A program made the position numbers and the translations under genes. 64,000 nt of DNA from Pseudonocardia parietis (lineage in GTDB: Bacteria; Actinomycetota; Actinomycetes; Mycobacteriales; Pseudonocardiaceae): assembly GCF_017876315.1 (NCBI RefSeq), contig NZ_JAGINU010000001.1, positions 1,798,001 to 1,862,000 on the forward strand, in the 5' to 3' direction. Shown here one piece after another: positions 51,956 through 63,231 of the stretch. Position 1 is the stretch's first letter; every line of letters begins with the position of its first letter. The notes beneath the pieces were generated by a model. It was not told the DNA's origin. It did no database searches and worked only from the letters and a program-made list of their open reading frames with translations.

Positions 51956-53596
51956 TCACGCGGCGGCGCGCGGACCGTCCGTGTGGAAGCCGCGGTACCC
52001 CTCCCGTGCGACGTCCGTGCAGGTGGTGACGTACCGGGCGAAGCCACCGGCGTAGGGCATGAACACGCTCGGCTTGCCCGGCACGTTCGCGCCGAGGTAC
52101 CACGACGTCGCCGCCCGCGGCAGCAGCGTGGCGTCCGCCGCCTCGCGGTTGTGCTCGCCCCACGCGCGCTCCGCCTCGGGGTCGGCCTCGATCCGGTCGG
52201 CCCCGGTGTCGCGCAGGTGTTCCAGGCAGCCGGCGATCCAGTCCACGTGCTGCTCGATCGAGCTCGGCATGTTCGTCAGCACCGAGGGGCTGAACGGGCC
52301 GGTGATCGTGAAGAGGTTCGGGAAGCCGGAGACCGCCAGGCCCAGGTAGGTCCGTGGCCCCGCCCGCCACGCCTCGCCCAGTGTCGTACCGTCCGGACCG
52401 GCCGGGTCGAGCCGCAGCAACGGGCCGGTCAGCGCGTCGAACCCGGTGGCGAAGACCAGGTCGTCGAGCTCGTGCACGACGCCCGACCGCAGCCGCAGCC
52501 CCTCCGCGACGACGGCCTCGATCGGGTCGGACCGGACGTCGACCAGCGTGACGTCGTCCCGGTTGTAGGTCTCGAAGTAGTGCGTGTCGATCGGCGGGCG
52601 CTTGGTGGCGAACCCGTGGTCGCGGGGGAGGAGCTTCTCGGCGGTCGCCGGGTCCCGGACGATCTCCCGGATCCGTTCCCGGATGAACTCCGACGCGGTC
52701 TCGTTCGCGGCCTCGTCGGCGAGCAGGTCGCGGTAGGTCGCCCGGAACCGCAGGCCGCCGCGCTCCCACGCCGCGCGGTACGCGTCGGTGCGCTCCTGCT
52801 CCCCGGCCTCCAGCGCGGACTGCTGGTTGATGACGAACGGGTGCCCGTTCGTCGAGGCCGCCTGGACCTCGCGGATGTGGCGGTAGTCGGCCTTGTAGGC
52901 GCGTGACTGCGCCTCGGTCAGCGGGCCGTTGCGGGCCGGGATCGAGTAGTTCGCGGTGCGCTGGAAGACGGTCAGGTGCGCCGTGTCCTCGGCGAGCGCC
53001 GGAACGGCCTGGATGCCGGTCGATCCGGTGCCCACGACACCGACCCGCCGGCCGGTGACGTCCACACCCGCGTGCGGCCACCGGCCGGTGTGGAACCAGC
53101 GGCCCGCGAACGTCTCCAGCCCGGGAAGGTCCGGGACGTTCGCGGCGGACAGGCAGCCGACGGCGGTGATCAGGAACCGGCAGTGCAGCGTTACGCCGGT
53201 GCCGGTGCCGGTCTCGACCGTCCAGCCGCGGCCGTCGGCGTCGGCCCGGGCCCCGGTCACCTCGGTCGAGAAGCGGATGTCGCGGCGCAGGTCGAACCGG
53301 TCCGCGACGTGGTCGAGGTAGGCCTTGATCTCCGGCTGGCGCGGGTAGCGCTCGGTCCAGGTCCACTCCTGCTCGAGCTCGCGGTCGAACGAGTAGCAGT
53401 AGTAGTAGCTCTCCGAGTCGCACCGGGCGCCCGGGTAGCGGTTCCAGTACCACGTCCCGCCGACGCCCGCGGCCTGTTCCAGCACGACCGCGGACATCCC
53501 GAGCCCGCGCAGGCGGTGCAGCATGTAGAGCCCGGCGAACCCGGCCCCGATCACGACGGCGTCGAACTCCCGGTCCCCGACCTCGATGTCGACCAT
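51956..53596 (-). CDS. Flavin monooxygenase, Baeyer-Villiger type
   Basis: The product is 546 aa. Two Rossmann motifs are present: AVVIGAGFAGLYMLHRLR for FAD and VGVVGTGSTGIQAVPALA for NADPH. The Baeyer-Villiger fingerprint FxGxxxHxxxWP is complete as FAGRWFHTGRWP. GGTWYWNRYPGARCDSES is the usual active-site region. These enzymes convert ketones to esters or lactones. ATG 53596 is used. It lies 44 bp downstream of the LLM oxidoreductase gene on the same strand, so the pair probably forms one catabolic operon. The substrate is unknown. Confidence 0.93.
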   Translation of the reverse strand: MVDIEVGDREFDAVVIGAGFAGLYMLHRLRGLGMSAVVLEQAAGVGGTWYWNRYPGARCDSESYYYCYSFDRELEQEWTWTERYPRQPEIKAYLDHVADRFDLRRDIRFSTEVTGARADADGRGWTVETGTGTGVTLHCRFLITAVGCLSAANVPDLPGLETFAGRWFHTGRWPHAGVDVTGRRVGVVGTGSTGIQAVPALAEDTAHLTVFQRTANYSIPARNGPLTEAQSRAYKADYRHIREVQAASTNGHPFVINQQSALEAGEQERTDAYRAAWERGGLRFRATYRDLLADEAANETASEFIRERIREIVRDPATAEKLLPRDHGFATKRPPIDTHYFETYNRDDVTLVDVRSDPIEAVVAEGLRLRSGVVHELDDLVFATGFDALTGPLLRLDPAGPDGTTLGEAWRAGPRTYLGLAVSGFPNLFTITGPFSPSVLTNMPSSIEQHVDWIAGCLEHLRDTGADRIEADPEAERAWGEHNREAADATLLPRAATSWYLGANVPGKPSVFMPYAGGFARYVTTCTDVAREGYRGFHTDGPRAAA

Positions 53597-53640
53597 GAGA
53601 TCCAGAGCACCACGCCCGCGCGGGCCACGGCAAGCACCCG

Positions 53641-54669
<1,029 letters not shown>

Positions 54670-54678
54670 ACTCCGGGT

Positions 54679-54703
54679 GAGTAGTCCTAAGTTACTCGCG
54701 AGT
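54679..54703. promoter_or_regulatory. Palindromic operator upstream of the LLM/monooxygenase operon
   Basis: GAGTA (54679-54683) and TACTC (54693-54697) form an interrupted inverted repeat. It overlaps the perfect 10-bp palindrome ACTCGCGAGT (54694-54703). The site begins 10 bp before the LLM start codon and lies about 90 bp before the divergent desaturase. TetR-type regulators often bind such sites, but no regulator gene is adjacent. Confidence 0.6.
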
Positions 54704-54789
54704 CAAGTCGGCGCGGCGGCTGAACCCGAATCGGGATAGGGGGGGTAGCGCCACTGCCGGTGCGGGGCCCCGGCGGGTCTCATGGAGGC

Positions 54790-55746
54790 ATGACGCTCGA
54801 GGCCGCACCCCCCCGCAGCGGACCCGCCCCCATCATCGACGGACAGCGCCCGCCCGGCGGCATGTTCCTGGTGGGCGTGTTCGTGCTCCTCCCGACCCTG
54901 GCGCTCGCCGCCGCTGTCCCGCTCGCCTGGGGCTGGGGGCTCGGCTGGGTCGACGTGGCGCTGTTCGCGGTCTTCTACATGATCAGCGGCCTGGGCGTGA
55001 CGGTCGGCTTCCACCGCTACTTCACCCACGGTTCGTTCAAGGCGAAGCGTCCGCTGCGGATCGCGCTGGCGATCGCCGGCAGCATGTCGCTGCAGGGCGG
55101 CGTCCTCGACTGGGTCGGCGACCACCGCCGCCACCACGCCTTCTCCGACAAGGAGGGCGACCCGCACTCGCCGTGGCTCTACGGCAACGGCCCCACGGCG
55201 CTGGTCAAGGGCTTCTGGCACTCGCACATGGGGTGGCTGTTCGACCGCGACCTGACCAACATGGCGCGCTTCGCGCCGGACCTGGTCGCCGACAAGGACA
55301 TGGACCGGGTGCAGAAGGCGTTCCCGCTGATCGTCGTGGTCAGCCTGGTGGGCCCGGCGCTGATCGGCGGCCTCGTCACGATGTCCTGGTGGGGCGCGTT
55401 CACCGCGTTCTTCTGGGCCGGCCTGGTCCGCGTCGCGGTGCTGCACCACATCACCTGGTCGATCAACTCGATCTGCCACATCTGGGGCGAGCGTCCCTTC
55501 GCCTCCCGGGACAAGTCCGCGAACGTCTGGTGGCTGGCGGTGCTCTCCTTCGGTGAGTCCTGGCACAACCTGCACCACGCCGACCCGACCTGCGCCCGGC
55601 ACGGTGTGAAGAAGGGCCAGGTCGACCTCTCGGCCGTCGTCATCCGCGGCTTCGAGAAGGCAGGCTGGGCGACCAACGTCCGCTGGCCCACCACCCGCCG
55701 GCTGGAGAAGCTGGCCTCCAAGAAGCAGGCCGCTGCCGCAGCCTGA
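54790..55746 (+). CDS. Acyl-CoA desaturase (membrane fatty acid desaturase)
   Basis: The product is 318 aa. The three His boxes of membrane desaturases are present: HRYFTH, HRRHH and WHNLHH (near residues 78, 114 and 259), plus the additional His in HHITWSINSICH. Four membrane helices are visible (e.g. FLVGVFVLLPTLALAAAVPL, FPLIVVVSLVGPALIGGLV). It introduces a double bond, probably delta-9, into acyl-CoA or acyl lipids, as in the stearoyl-CoA desaturase group. ATG 54790 is used. A strong hairpin follows its stop codon. Confidence 0.93.
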   Translation: MTLEAAPPRSGPAPIIDGQRPPGGMFLVGVFVLLPTLALAAAVPLAWGWGLGWVDVALFAVFYMISGLGVTVGFHRYFTHGSFKAKRPLRIALAIAGSMSLQGGVLDWVGDHRRHHAFSDKEGDPHSPWLYGNGPTALVKGFWHSHMGWLFDRDLTNMARFAPDLVADKDMDRVQKAFPLIVVVSLVGPALIGGLVTMSWWGAFTAFFWAGLVRVAVLHHITWSINSICHIWGERPFASRDKSANVWWLAVLSFGESWHNLHHADPTCARHGVKKGQVDLSAVVIRGFEKAGWATNVRWPTTRRLEKLASKKQAAAAA

Positions 55747-55765
55747 TCCTCGCGTCGTACGAACA

Positions 55766-55794
55766 GGCCCCCGCACCGATCCGGTGCGGGGGCC
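55766..55794. terminator. Strong bidirectional terminator
   Basis: Perfect 13-bp arms GGCCCCCGCACCG (55766-55778) and its complement (55782-55794) flank ATC. It lies between the desaturase (plus) and LysR-domain (minus) genes. Confidence 0.9.
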
Positions 55795-55817
55795 TCGTCG
55801 TGTCTCGGGTGTCGCGA

Positions 55818-56525
55818 CTAACGGCGGGGCTTCCCGCGGCGGGCCGGACGACGGCGGGCGGTCTTCGCCGACGGGGCGGGTGTCGCCGGCCTCCGGTCCT
55901 GCGTCCGCGGAGGGGTCCGGGTGCTGTTGACCGTGCGCCCGCGGACGATCCCGATGAACTGCTCCATCAGGTCGGTGGTCCCGGTCTCCGGCCAGGTGAG
56001 GACGACGCCCGACCCGGGGGCGTCGGCCAGCGGCCGGTAGGTGAGGTCCCTGCGGTGGTGGAGCCGGGCCAGCGACTGCGGGACGACCAGCAGGCCGACG
56101 CCCGCGGCGACGAGCTCGACCGCCTCGGCCGTCGTGGCGGGGACGACCGTCGCCGCCGTCCCCGGCCCGTCCCCGGTCCAGGTGACGGTCCCGTCGGCCG
56201 GATGGAGGACGAGCTCGTCGGCCAGGTCGTCGACCGTGATCTCGTCGGCCGCGGTGACGACGTGGTCCTTCGGGACGACGACCACGGTGGTCTCGGTGTA
56301 GAGCGGGATCGCGTGCAGACCGGTCCGGTCGATCGGCAGCCGGACCACACCGGCGTCCACCGCGCCCGACCGGACCGCGTCCTCCGCCTCGGCGGCGGTC
56401 ACCGTGACCAGCTCCAGCGGGACGCCGGGGAGGCGCTCGGCCCAGATCCGGGCCCATTTGCCGGGCGTGACGCCCGGGACGTAGCCGAGCCGGAAGGATG
56501 CGGCGGCGTCGTCGGGTCCGGTCAC
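55818..56525 (-). CDS. LysR-type substrate-binding domain protein without HTH
   Basis: The product is 235 aa. It begins directly in the periplasmic-binding-like effector domain: FRLGYVPGVTPGKWARIWAE, then AGVVRLPIDRTGLHAIPLYT, VELVAAGVGLLVVPQSLARL and LTWPETGTTDLMEQFIGIVR. There is no DNA-binding helix-turn-helix. A basic, Pro-rich tail of about 35 residues follows (TARRRPARRGKPRR). Such free-standing domains occur beside DUF5997 genes in actinobacteria, as here (divergent, 58 bp between starts), so the two are probably functional partners. Confidence 0.85.
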   Translation of the reverse strand: MTGPDDAAASFRLGYVPGVTPGKWARIWAERLPGVPLELVTVTAAEAEDAVRSGAVDAGVVRLPIDRTGLHAIPLYTETTVVVVPKDHVVTAADEITVDDLADELVLHPADGTVTWTGDGPGTAATVVPATTAEAVELVAAGVGLLVVPQSLARLHHRRDLTYRPLADAPGSGVVLTWPETGTTDLMEQFIGIVRGRTVNSTRTPPRTQDRRPATPAPSAKTARRRPARRGKPRR

Positions 56526-56583
56526 CGGCTCAGGTTATCCGCCGGTGGCCGATGGGTCGGTCGCCCCTCGATACCCTGCGGAT

Positions 56584-56961
56584 ATGACGTCGCAGAAGCA
56601 CTCCCAGACGATGAAACCCGCGACGGCGGCGAAGAAGCTCGGTGTGTACCTCGAGGCCACCCCCGCCGAGTTCCAGGACGGGGTGGTCTCGCGCGACGAG
56701 CTCAACGCCCTGCAGGCCGATCCGCCCGTGTGGCTGCGCGAGCTCCGCCGTGACGGGCCGCACCCGCGCCCGGTCGTCGCGGACAAGCTGGGGGTCTCGA
56801 TCTCCGGGCTGGCCCGCGCCGGGATCACCGAGCCGCTGACCACCGACCAGATCGTGGCGTTGAAGGAGGAGCAGCCGGGGTGGCTGCGCCGCGAGCGGAG
56901 CACGCGGGCCGAAGCCCAGCGCGAGGCCGCCCGGCTGAAGGGCGAGAAATCCGGGACCTGA
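56584..56961 (+). CDS. DUF5997 family protein
   Basis: The product is 125 aa and shows the family pattern MKPATAAKKLGVYLEATPAE, then FQDGVVSRDELNALQADPPV, WLRELRRDGPHPRPVVADKL and TTDQIVALKEEQPGWLRRER. It is basic and helical with an HTH-like GVSISGLARAGI, so nucleic-acid binding is possible but unproven. TACCCT at 56572-56577 lies 6 nt before ATG 56584, so a leaderless mRNA is likely. The divergent LysR-domain gene is its usual neighbour. Function unknown. Confidence 0.82.
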   Translation: MTSQKHSQTMKPATAAKKLGVYLEATPAEFQDGVVSRDELNALQADPPVWLRELRRDGPHPRPVVADKLGVSISGLARAGITEPLTTDQIVALKEEQPGWLRRERSTRAEAQREAARLKGEKSGT

Positions 56962-57190
56962 TCCGGCGCGGTCCGCCCTCCTCCGGTGCCGGGATCGGGA
57001 CCGGCCCGGAACTCCGGGGCCGGGTCGCCTTGCGCAGTGCGACCTCGGGGCCGGTCAGGAGATGTGGGCCGGAGGTCAGCACGGCCCACAGCGTCAGGAC
57101 GACCACCCTCGAACGGAGGGAGTCGTGGTGGTGACGGGTGCGGTGCGGTGAGACGCCACGGGGCGACTCCCGCTCACGGTCGTCGAGCAT
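56825..57190 (-). CDS. Possible small membrane protein, divergent from slipin
   Basis: A 121-codon frame starts at ATG 57190 with an excellent GGAGGAGG ribosome-binding site. It reads MLDDRERESPRGVSPHRTRH, then one hydrophobic segment (RVVVLTLWAVLTSGPHLLTG), then a Pro/Arg-rich part that overlaps the 3' end of DUF5997 antisense by 137 bp. The overlap argues against the C-terminal half. The ribosome-binding site and the operator upstream argue for real translation of at least the N terminus. I recognise no family. The gap 56962-57421 otherwise has no gene. Confidence 0.35.
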   Translation of the reverse strand: MLDDRERESPRGVSPHRTRHHHDSLRSRVVVLTLWAVLTSGPHLLTGPEVALRKATRPRSSGPVPIPAPEEGGPRRIRSRISRPSAGRPRAGLRPACSARGAATPAAPPSTPRSGRWSAAR

Positions 57191-57231
57191 GATCCACCTC
57201 CTCCGCGTGCCATCGGCGCCACGCGGAATAT

Positions 57232-57252
57232 TTATATCGTAACACGATATAA
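57232..57252. promoter_or_regulatory. Palindromic operator, copy 1 (TTATATCG-N5-CGATATAA)
   Basis: Perfect 9-bp arms TTATATCGT (57232-57240) and ACGATATAA (57244-57252) flank AAC. It lies in an AT-rich spot between the divergent small frame (start 57190) and slipin (start 57422). The AT-rich arms resemble -10 elements. Confidence 0.85.
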
Positions 57253-57329
57253 GTGGAGCGGCCGTGTGCCGCGATCGCGGGCGTCCGGCCGTGCCGGTAC
57301 CGGCATTCGGCAGCATCTGGCGCGGCCGT

Positions 57330-57350
57330 TTGTATCGCGTTACGATATAA
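57330..57350. promoter_or_regulatory. Palindromic operator, copy 2 (TTRTATCG-N5-CGATATAA)
   Basis: TTGTATCG (57330-57337) and CGATATAA (57343-57350) flank CGTTA. It has the same 21-bp architecture as copy 1, 98 bp away centre to centre, with one arm mismatch. Read on the other strand its centre, TAACG, resembles TAACA of copy 1. It ends 71 bp before the slipin ATG. Confidence 0.85.
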
Positions 57351-57421
57351 ACTGCCCGGCTCGCAACGACCGTCCGGAGCCGGGCGACCGCCTGGTCCCG
57401 GAACGAGCGCCGGAGGGCGCC

Positions 57422-58345
57422 ATGATCGTCGCCGTCGTTGCAGTGATCGCAGTCATGATCCTCGTGCTGGCCGGGTCCAGCGTCCGGATCGTCACGCAGT
57501 ACGAGCGGGGTGTCGTGTTCCGCTTCGGGCGCGTGCTGCCCGCGACCCGTGGTCCCGGGCTGGCGATGCTCGTCCCGGTCGCCGACCGGCTGCACAAGGT
57601 CAGCATGCAGATCATCACCCAGCCGATCCCGGCCCAGGACGGCATCACCCGCGACAACGTCACCGTCCGGGTCGACGCCGTCCTCTACTACCGCGTCGTC
57701 GATCCGGTCCGGGTGGCGGTGGACGTGCAGGACTACCGCGCGGCAATCCTGCAGGTGGCCCAGGCCTCCCTGCGTTCGATCATCGGCAAGAGCGACCTGG
57801 ACGACCTGCTCTCCAATCGCGAGCGGCTGAACCAGGGCCTGGAACTGATGATCGACAGTCCGGCCGTCGGCTGGGGTGTGCAGATCGACCGTGTCGAGAT
57901 CAAGGACGTGGCGCTGCCGGAGACGATGAAGCGGTCGATGTCGCGCCAGGCCGAGGCGGAACGGGAACGGCGTTCCCGGGTGATCACCGCCGAGGGCGAG
58001 CTGCAGGCGTCGGAGAAGCTGGCCGAGGCCGCCGAGGTCATGGCAGGCCACCCGGCCGCGCTGCAGCTGCGGTTGCTGCAGACGGTCGTCGAGGTGGCCG
58101 CGGAGCGGAACTCCACCCTGGTACTGCCGTTCCCGGTCGAGCTCCTGCGCTTCCTGGAACGCTCCACCCCCGCCTCGCCTGCCGATCCGGCGGTCAAGGA
58201 GGAGGGTGGCGCCGTTGCCGATCCGGCGTCACCCGTCGAGCCGGAGCCGGAGTCGCCCGCCGTCCCGGCCGGGACGAACGGGCATGATCCATCGGAGATC
58301 ATCGCGTCCGTGGCCACGGCGGTCCGGACCGAGCCGCCGCGATGA
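57422..58345 (+). CDS. Slipin family (SPFH/band 7) membrane protein
   Basis: The product is 307 aa. One N-terminal membrane helix (MIVAVVAVIAVMILVLAG) is followed by an SPFH domain (RIVTQYERGVVFRFGRVLPA, GITRDNVTVRVDAVLYYRVV, VDVQDYRAAILQVAQASLRS) and the slipin-type helix LDDLLSNRERLNQGLELMID, then a Glu/Ala coiled coil and an acidic Pro-rich tail. SPFH proteins assemble into membrane microdomains or cages and regulate proteases and channels. It overlaps the universal stress protein gene (ATGA), so the two form an operon. Two operator palindromes lie upstream. Confidence 0.9.
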   Translation: MIVAVVAVIAVMILVLAGSSVRIVTQYERGVVFRFGRVLPATRGPGLAMLVPVADRLHKVSMQIITQPIPAQDGITRDNVTVRVDAVLYYRVVDPVRVAVDVQDYRAAILQVAQASLRSIIGKSDLDDLLSNRERLNQGLELMIDSPAVGWGVQIDRVEIKDVALPETMKRSMSRQAEAERERRSRVITAEGELQASEKLAEAAEVMAGHPAALQLRLLQTVVEVAAERNSTLVLPFPVELLRFLERSTPASPADPAVKEEGGAVADPASPVEPEPESPAVPAGTNGHDPSEIIASVATAVRTEPPR

Positions 58346-59316
58346 GTCGGGCGGGGCGGGGCGCCGTCGTCGTGGCGGTCGACGGAGCCGGCACGGCGCG
58401 GGACGCGGTCGAGTGGGCGAGCTCGGAAGCCGCAGCACGCGGGTGCCCGCTCCGGATCGTGCACGCGCACCGGCCGCCCTGGCCGGCCGGCCTCGGCCCG
58501 ACGGTGCCGTCGCCCGAGAGCATCCGCATGCTGCGGACCGAGATCGACGGGATCCTGGCCGCGGAGGTGGCCCGGGCACGCGCGGTCGCGTCCGATCTGG
58601 AGGTGTCCGCGACGCAGGTGCAGGGCCCGCCGGTGCGCGCGCTGCTCGCCGCGGCGGCGGGAGCGGGGCTGCTCGTCGTCGGGAGCCGGACCCGGCCCGG
58701 GCTGCGGGGGCTCCTGACCAGGTCGATGTCCATCGGGCTCATCGCCCACGCGCCGTGCCCGGTCGTCGTCGTCCGGCCGGCCCCGGCCGGGGGCGATCGA
58801 GATCTGTCACCGCCGCGTGTCGTGGTCGGGGTCGACGACACCGCATCGGGGCGCGAGGCCGTGGGCTTCGCGTTCCGGGCTGCCCGGCAACGTGGCGTCC
58901 CGCTGGTGGCCGTGCGCGCCTGGGCGCCGGACCGTCCGGCCGACCTCGAAGGGGCCAGCGGGTCGCCGGTGCTGGCCGAGGCGTTCGCCCGCCGGACCCT
59001 CGAGCGGGTGCTCGACCACCTGCACGGCGACTTCCCCGACGTGCCCGTCCACGCCCTGGTGGCTCAGGGAGAACCCGCACAGGCACTGGCCACCCGGACC
59101 GAGGGTGCCGCGATGGCGGTGGTCGGCTCCCGGGGCCTCGGGCACCTGCGGGGGACGCTGCTCGGCTCGGTGAGCCAGGCCGTGCTGCAGCACACCCGCT
59201 GCCCCCTCGCCGTCGTCGGGAACGGGTGGGCCGGGCGGGCGAGCACCGATCATGTTCGCGGTGCGGACGGGTTCGGGCCCGCGGAGGAACGGCGGGATCG
59301 ACGTCGCCCGGCCTGA
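58342..59316 (+). CDS. Tandem universal stress protein (UspA family)
   Basis: The product is 324 aa with two Usp domains. Domain 1 starts AVVVAVDGAGTARDAVEWAS and has LLVVGSRTRPGLRG. Domain 2 starts RVVVGVDDTASGREAVGFAF and has the ATP-binding GSRGLGHLRGTLLGSVSQAV (GxxG-type loop). The last 25 residues are basic and unstructured. Actinobacterial tandem Usp proteins often bind ATP or cAMP and respond to hypoxia or redox stress. The overlap with slipin suggests that they act together in an envelope-stress response. Confidence 0.9.
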   Translation: MSRAGRGAVVVAVDGAGTARDAVEWASSEAAARGCPLRIVHAHRPPWPAGLGPTVPSPESIRMLRTEIDGILAAEVARARAVASDLEVSATQVQGPPVRALLAAAAGAGLLVVGSRTRPGLRGLLTRSMSIGLIAHAPCPVVVVRPAPAGGDRDLSPPRVVVGVDDTASGREAVGFAFRAARQRGVPLVAVRAWAPDRPADLEGASGSPVLAEAFARRTLERVLDHLHGDFPDVPVHALVAQGEPAQALATRTEGAAMAVVGSRGLGHLRGTLLGSVSQAVLQHTRCPLAVVGNGWAGRASTDHVRGADGFGPAEERRDRRRPA

Positions 59317-59377
59317 GCGGTCGTCGACCGCGCAATGAGGACCGGACCTGTCCGGGTCGGGCCGTACTGTCGTCCAC

Positions 59378-60100
59378 ATGACGACGTACGTGCTGGTCCC
59401 CGGGTTCTGGCTGGGTGCGTGGGCGTGGGACGCGGTGGCCGCGGACCTGCGCTCCCGTGGACACGCGGTGACGGCGGTCGAGCTCGGCCATGCGCCCGGC
59501 GACACCGCCGAGTCCCATGTGGACGACGTGCTGGCCGCGATCGGGCCGGCCGGTGAGCCCGTGATGCTCGTCGGGCACAGCGGTGGTGGACCGATCTGCG
59601 CCGCGGCCGCCGAGCGCGCCCGGGAACGGGTCGCCCGCCTCGTGTTCGTCGACACCGGCCCGCTGCCCGACGGTGTGGCCCAGATCGACTTCACCCCGCC
59701 CGAGGTGCAGGAACGCACCCGGGCGGAGATCGAGGCGCACGAATCCGGGCAGCCGATGCCGACCCGCGCCGAGTTCGACGCGCTCGGCACGAGTACGGCC
59801 GGCCTCACCGACGACGTCTTCGCCGACGTGTACGCCCGGTCGCTGGTCGAGCCCGCGGGCGCGGTCCTGACCGGGGTCCGCCGCGGCACGCCCGACCCGA
59901 CGTTGCCGAAGACCGTGGTGGCCTGCAGCTTCACCCCGGAGCAGGTGCGCCCGCTGATCGACGCCGGGGCCCCCGGGTTCGCCGAGATGGGCGGCCCGGA
60001 GTGGTCGTTCGTGGAACTGCCGACCGGGCACTGGCCGATGTTCTCGGAGCCGCGGCGACTCGCGGAGGTGCTCCGGCGGTCAGTGCGTCCGACGAGGTGA
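59378..60100 (+). CDS. Alpha/beta hydrolase (salicylate-esterase-like)
   Basis: The product is 240 aa. The oxyanion part is TTYVLVPGFWLGAWAWDAVA, the nucleophile elbow VMLVGHSGGGPIC and the catalytic His is in VELPTGHWPMFSEPRRLAEV. Two families of plant-esterase-like bacterial hydrolases look like this, so the substrate is open. TACTGT at 59364-59369 lies before ATG 59378, giving a possible leaderless mRNA. The last residues (LRRSVRPTR) are encoded within the remains of the antisense vapC pseudogene, so the C terminus may have been changed by the deletion that removed the end of vapC. Confidence 0.85.
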   Translation: MTTYVLVPGFWLGAWAWDAVAADLRSRGHAVTAVELGHAPGDTAESHVDDVLAAIGPAGEPVMLVGHSGGGPICAAAAERARERVARLVFVDTGPLPDGVAQIDFTPPEVQERTRAEIEAHESGQPMPTRAEFDALGTSTAGLTDDVFADVYARSLVEPAGAVLTGVRRGTPDPTLPKTVVACSFTPEQVRPLIDAGAPGFAEMGGPEWSFVELPTGHWPMFSEPRRLAEVLRRSVRPTR

Positions 60101-60313
60101 TGGGGAGCTCGTCGGCCCCCAGGAGGGAGAGGTGCGCGTCGTAGCCGTGGACGACGGCCTGCGCACCGTCGAGCTTCCGAGGCGGAGCTTCGTCGCGATC
60201 TCCCACGCGCTCGCCGCCGATACGGCGAGTGCCGTTCCCGGGTCGCGGATCCGGTCCGGATCGAGCAGCGCCCACAGCAACGCGTGGGTGTCGAGGGCCG
60301 GCGTCGGCGTCAT
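60072..60313 (-). pseudogene. Decayed VapC (PIN-domain) toxin gene
   Basis: The frame from ATG 60313 reads MTPTPALDTHALLWALLDPD and then SAASAWEIATKLRLG, clear PIN-domain signatures with the first catalytic Asp in DTHALLW. It is shortened: about 20 residues are missing between LLDPDR and ALAVSAAS. A 1-bp loss near 60175 (TT where TTT would restore the frame) moves it to another frame, which continues KLDGAQAVVHGYDAHL and ADELPITSSDALTAGA, the typical VapC middle. The region after this is lost into the antisense hydrolase gene. It cannot make a functional nuclease. Confidence 0.82.
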
Positions 60314-60366
60314 TCCCAGCGAGCCAGCTCGGTCTTGGCTTCCTGGACGTCCACCTGGACGGTCAC
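60310..60366 (-). pseudogene. Remnant of the Phd/YefM-type antitoxin gene
   Basis: GTG 60366 opens an 18-codon frame, VTVQVDVQEAKTELARWE, whose first part has the Phd-family N-terminal pattern (xNVxEAKTxLSxL). The TGA overlaps the vapC ATG (ATGA), as in intact vapBC pairs. Only the first and last few codons remain, so about 50-60 internal codons have been deleted. Confidence 0.7.
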
Positions 60367-60421
60367 GAGTTCGGACTAGCTCGGCCAGGCCTGCTCGGTC
60401 AGGCCCTGACCTGCGAAGACG

Positions 60422-60457
60422 ACGACGCCCGGGCCGGTGAACCGGCCCGGGCGTCGT
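60422..60457 (-). terminator. Terminator downstream of katG
   Basis: Perfect 17-bp arms ACGACGCCCGGGCCGGT (60422-60438) and its complement (60441-60457) flank GA. It starts 19 bp beyond the katG stop in the direction of transcription. Confidence 0.9.
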
Positions 60458-60475
60458 GCGCTCGTCAGAGGGTGA

Positions 60476-63176
<2,701 letters not shown>

Positions 63177-63183
63177 GGGCGCA

Positions 63184-63212
63184 AGCCTGGCGCCTTTTCT
63201 GGAACGAGTCAA
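63184..63212 (-). promoter_or_regulatory. furA-katG promoter
   Basis: On the minus strand TTGACT (63212-63207) and CAGGCT (63189-63184) are separated by 17 nt. The -10 box ends 7 nt before the furA GTG. An A/T-richer stretch (63213-63236) lies upstream, where FurA binds in mycobacteria. Confidence 0.65.
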
Positions 63213-63231
63213 GTTTCGGCGCGTCTCACTT

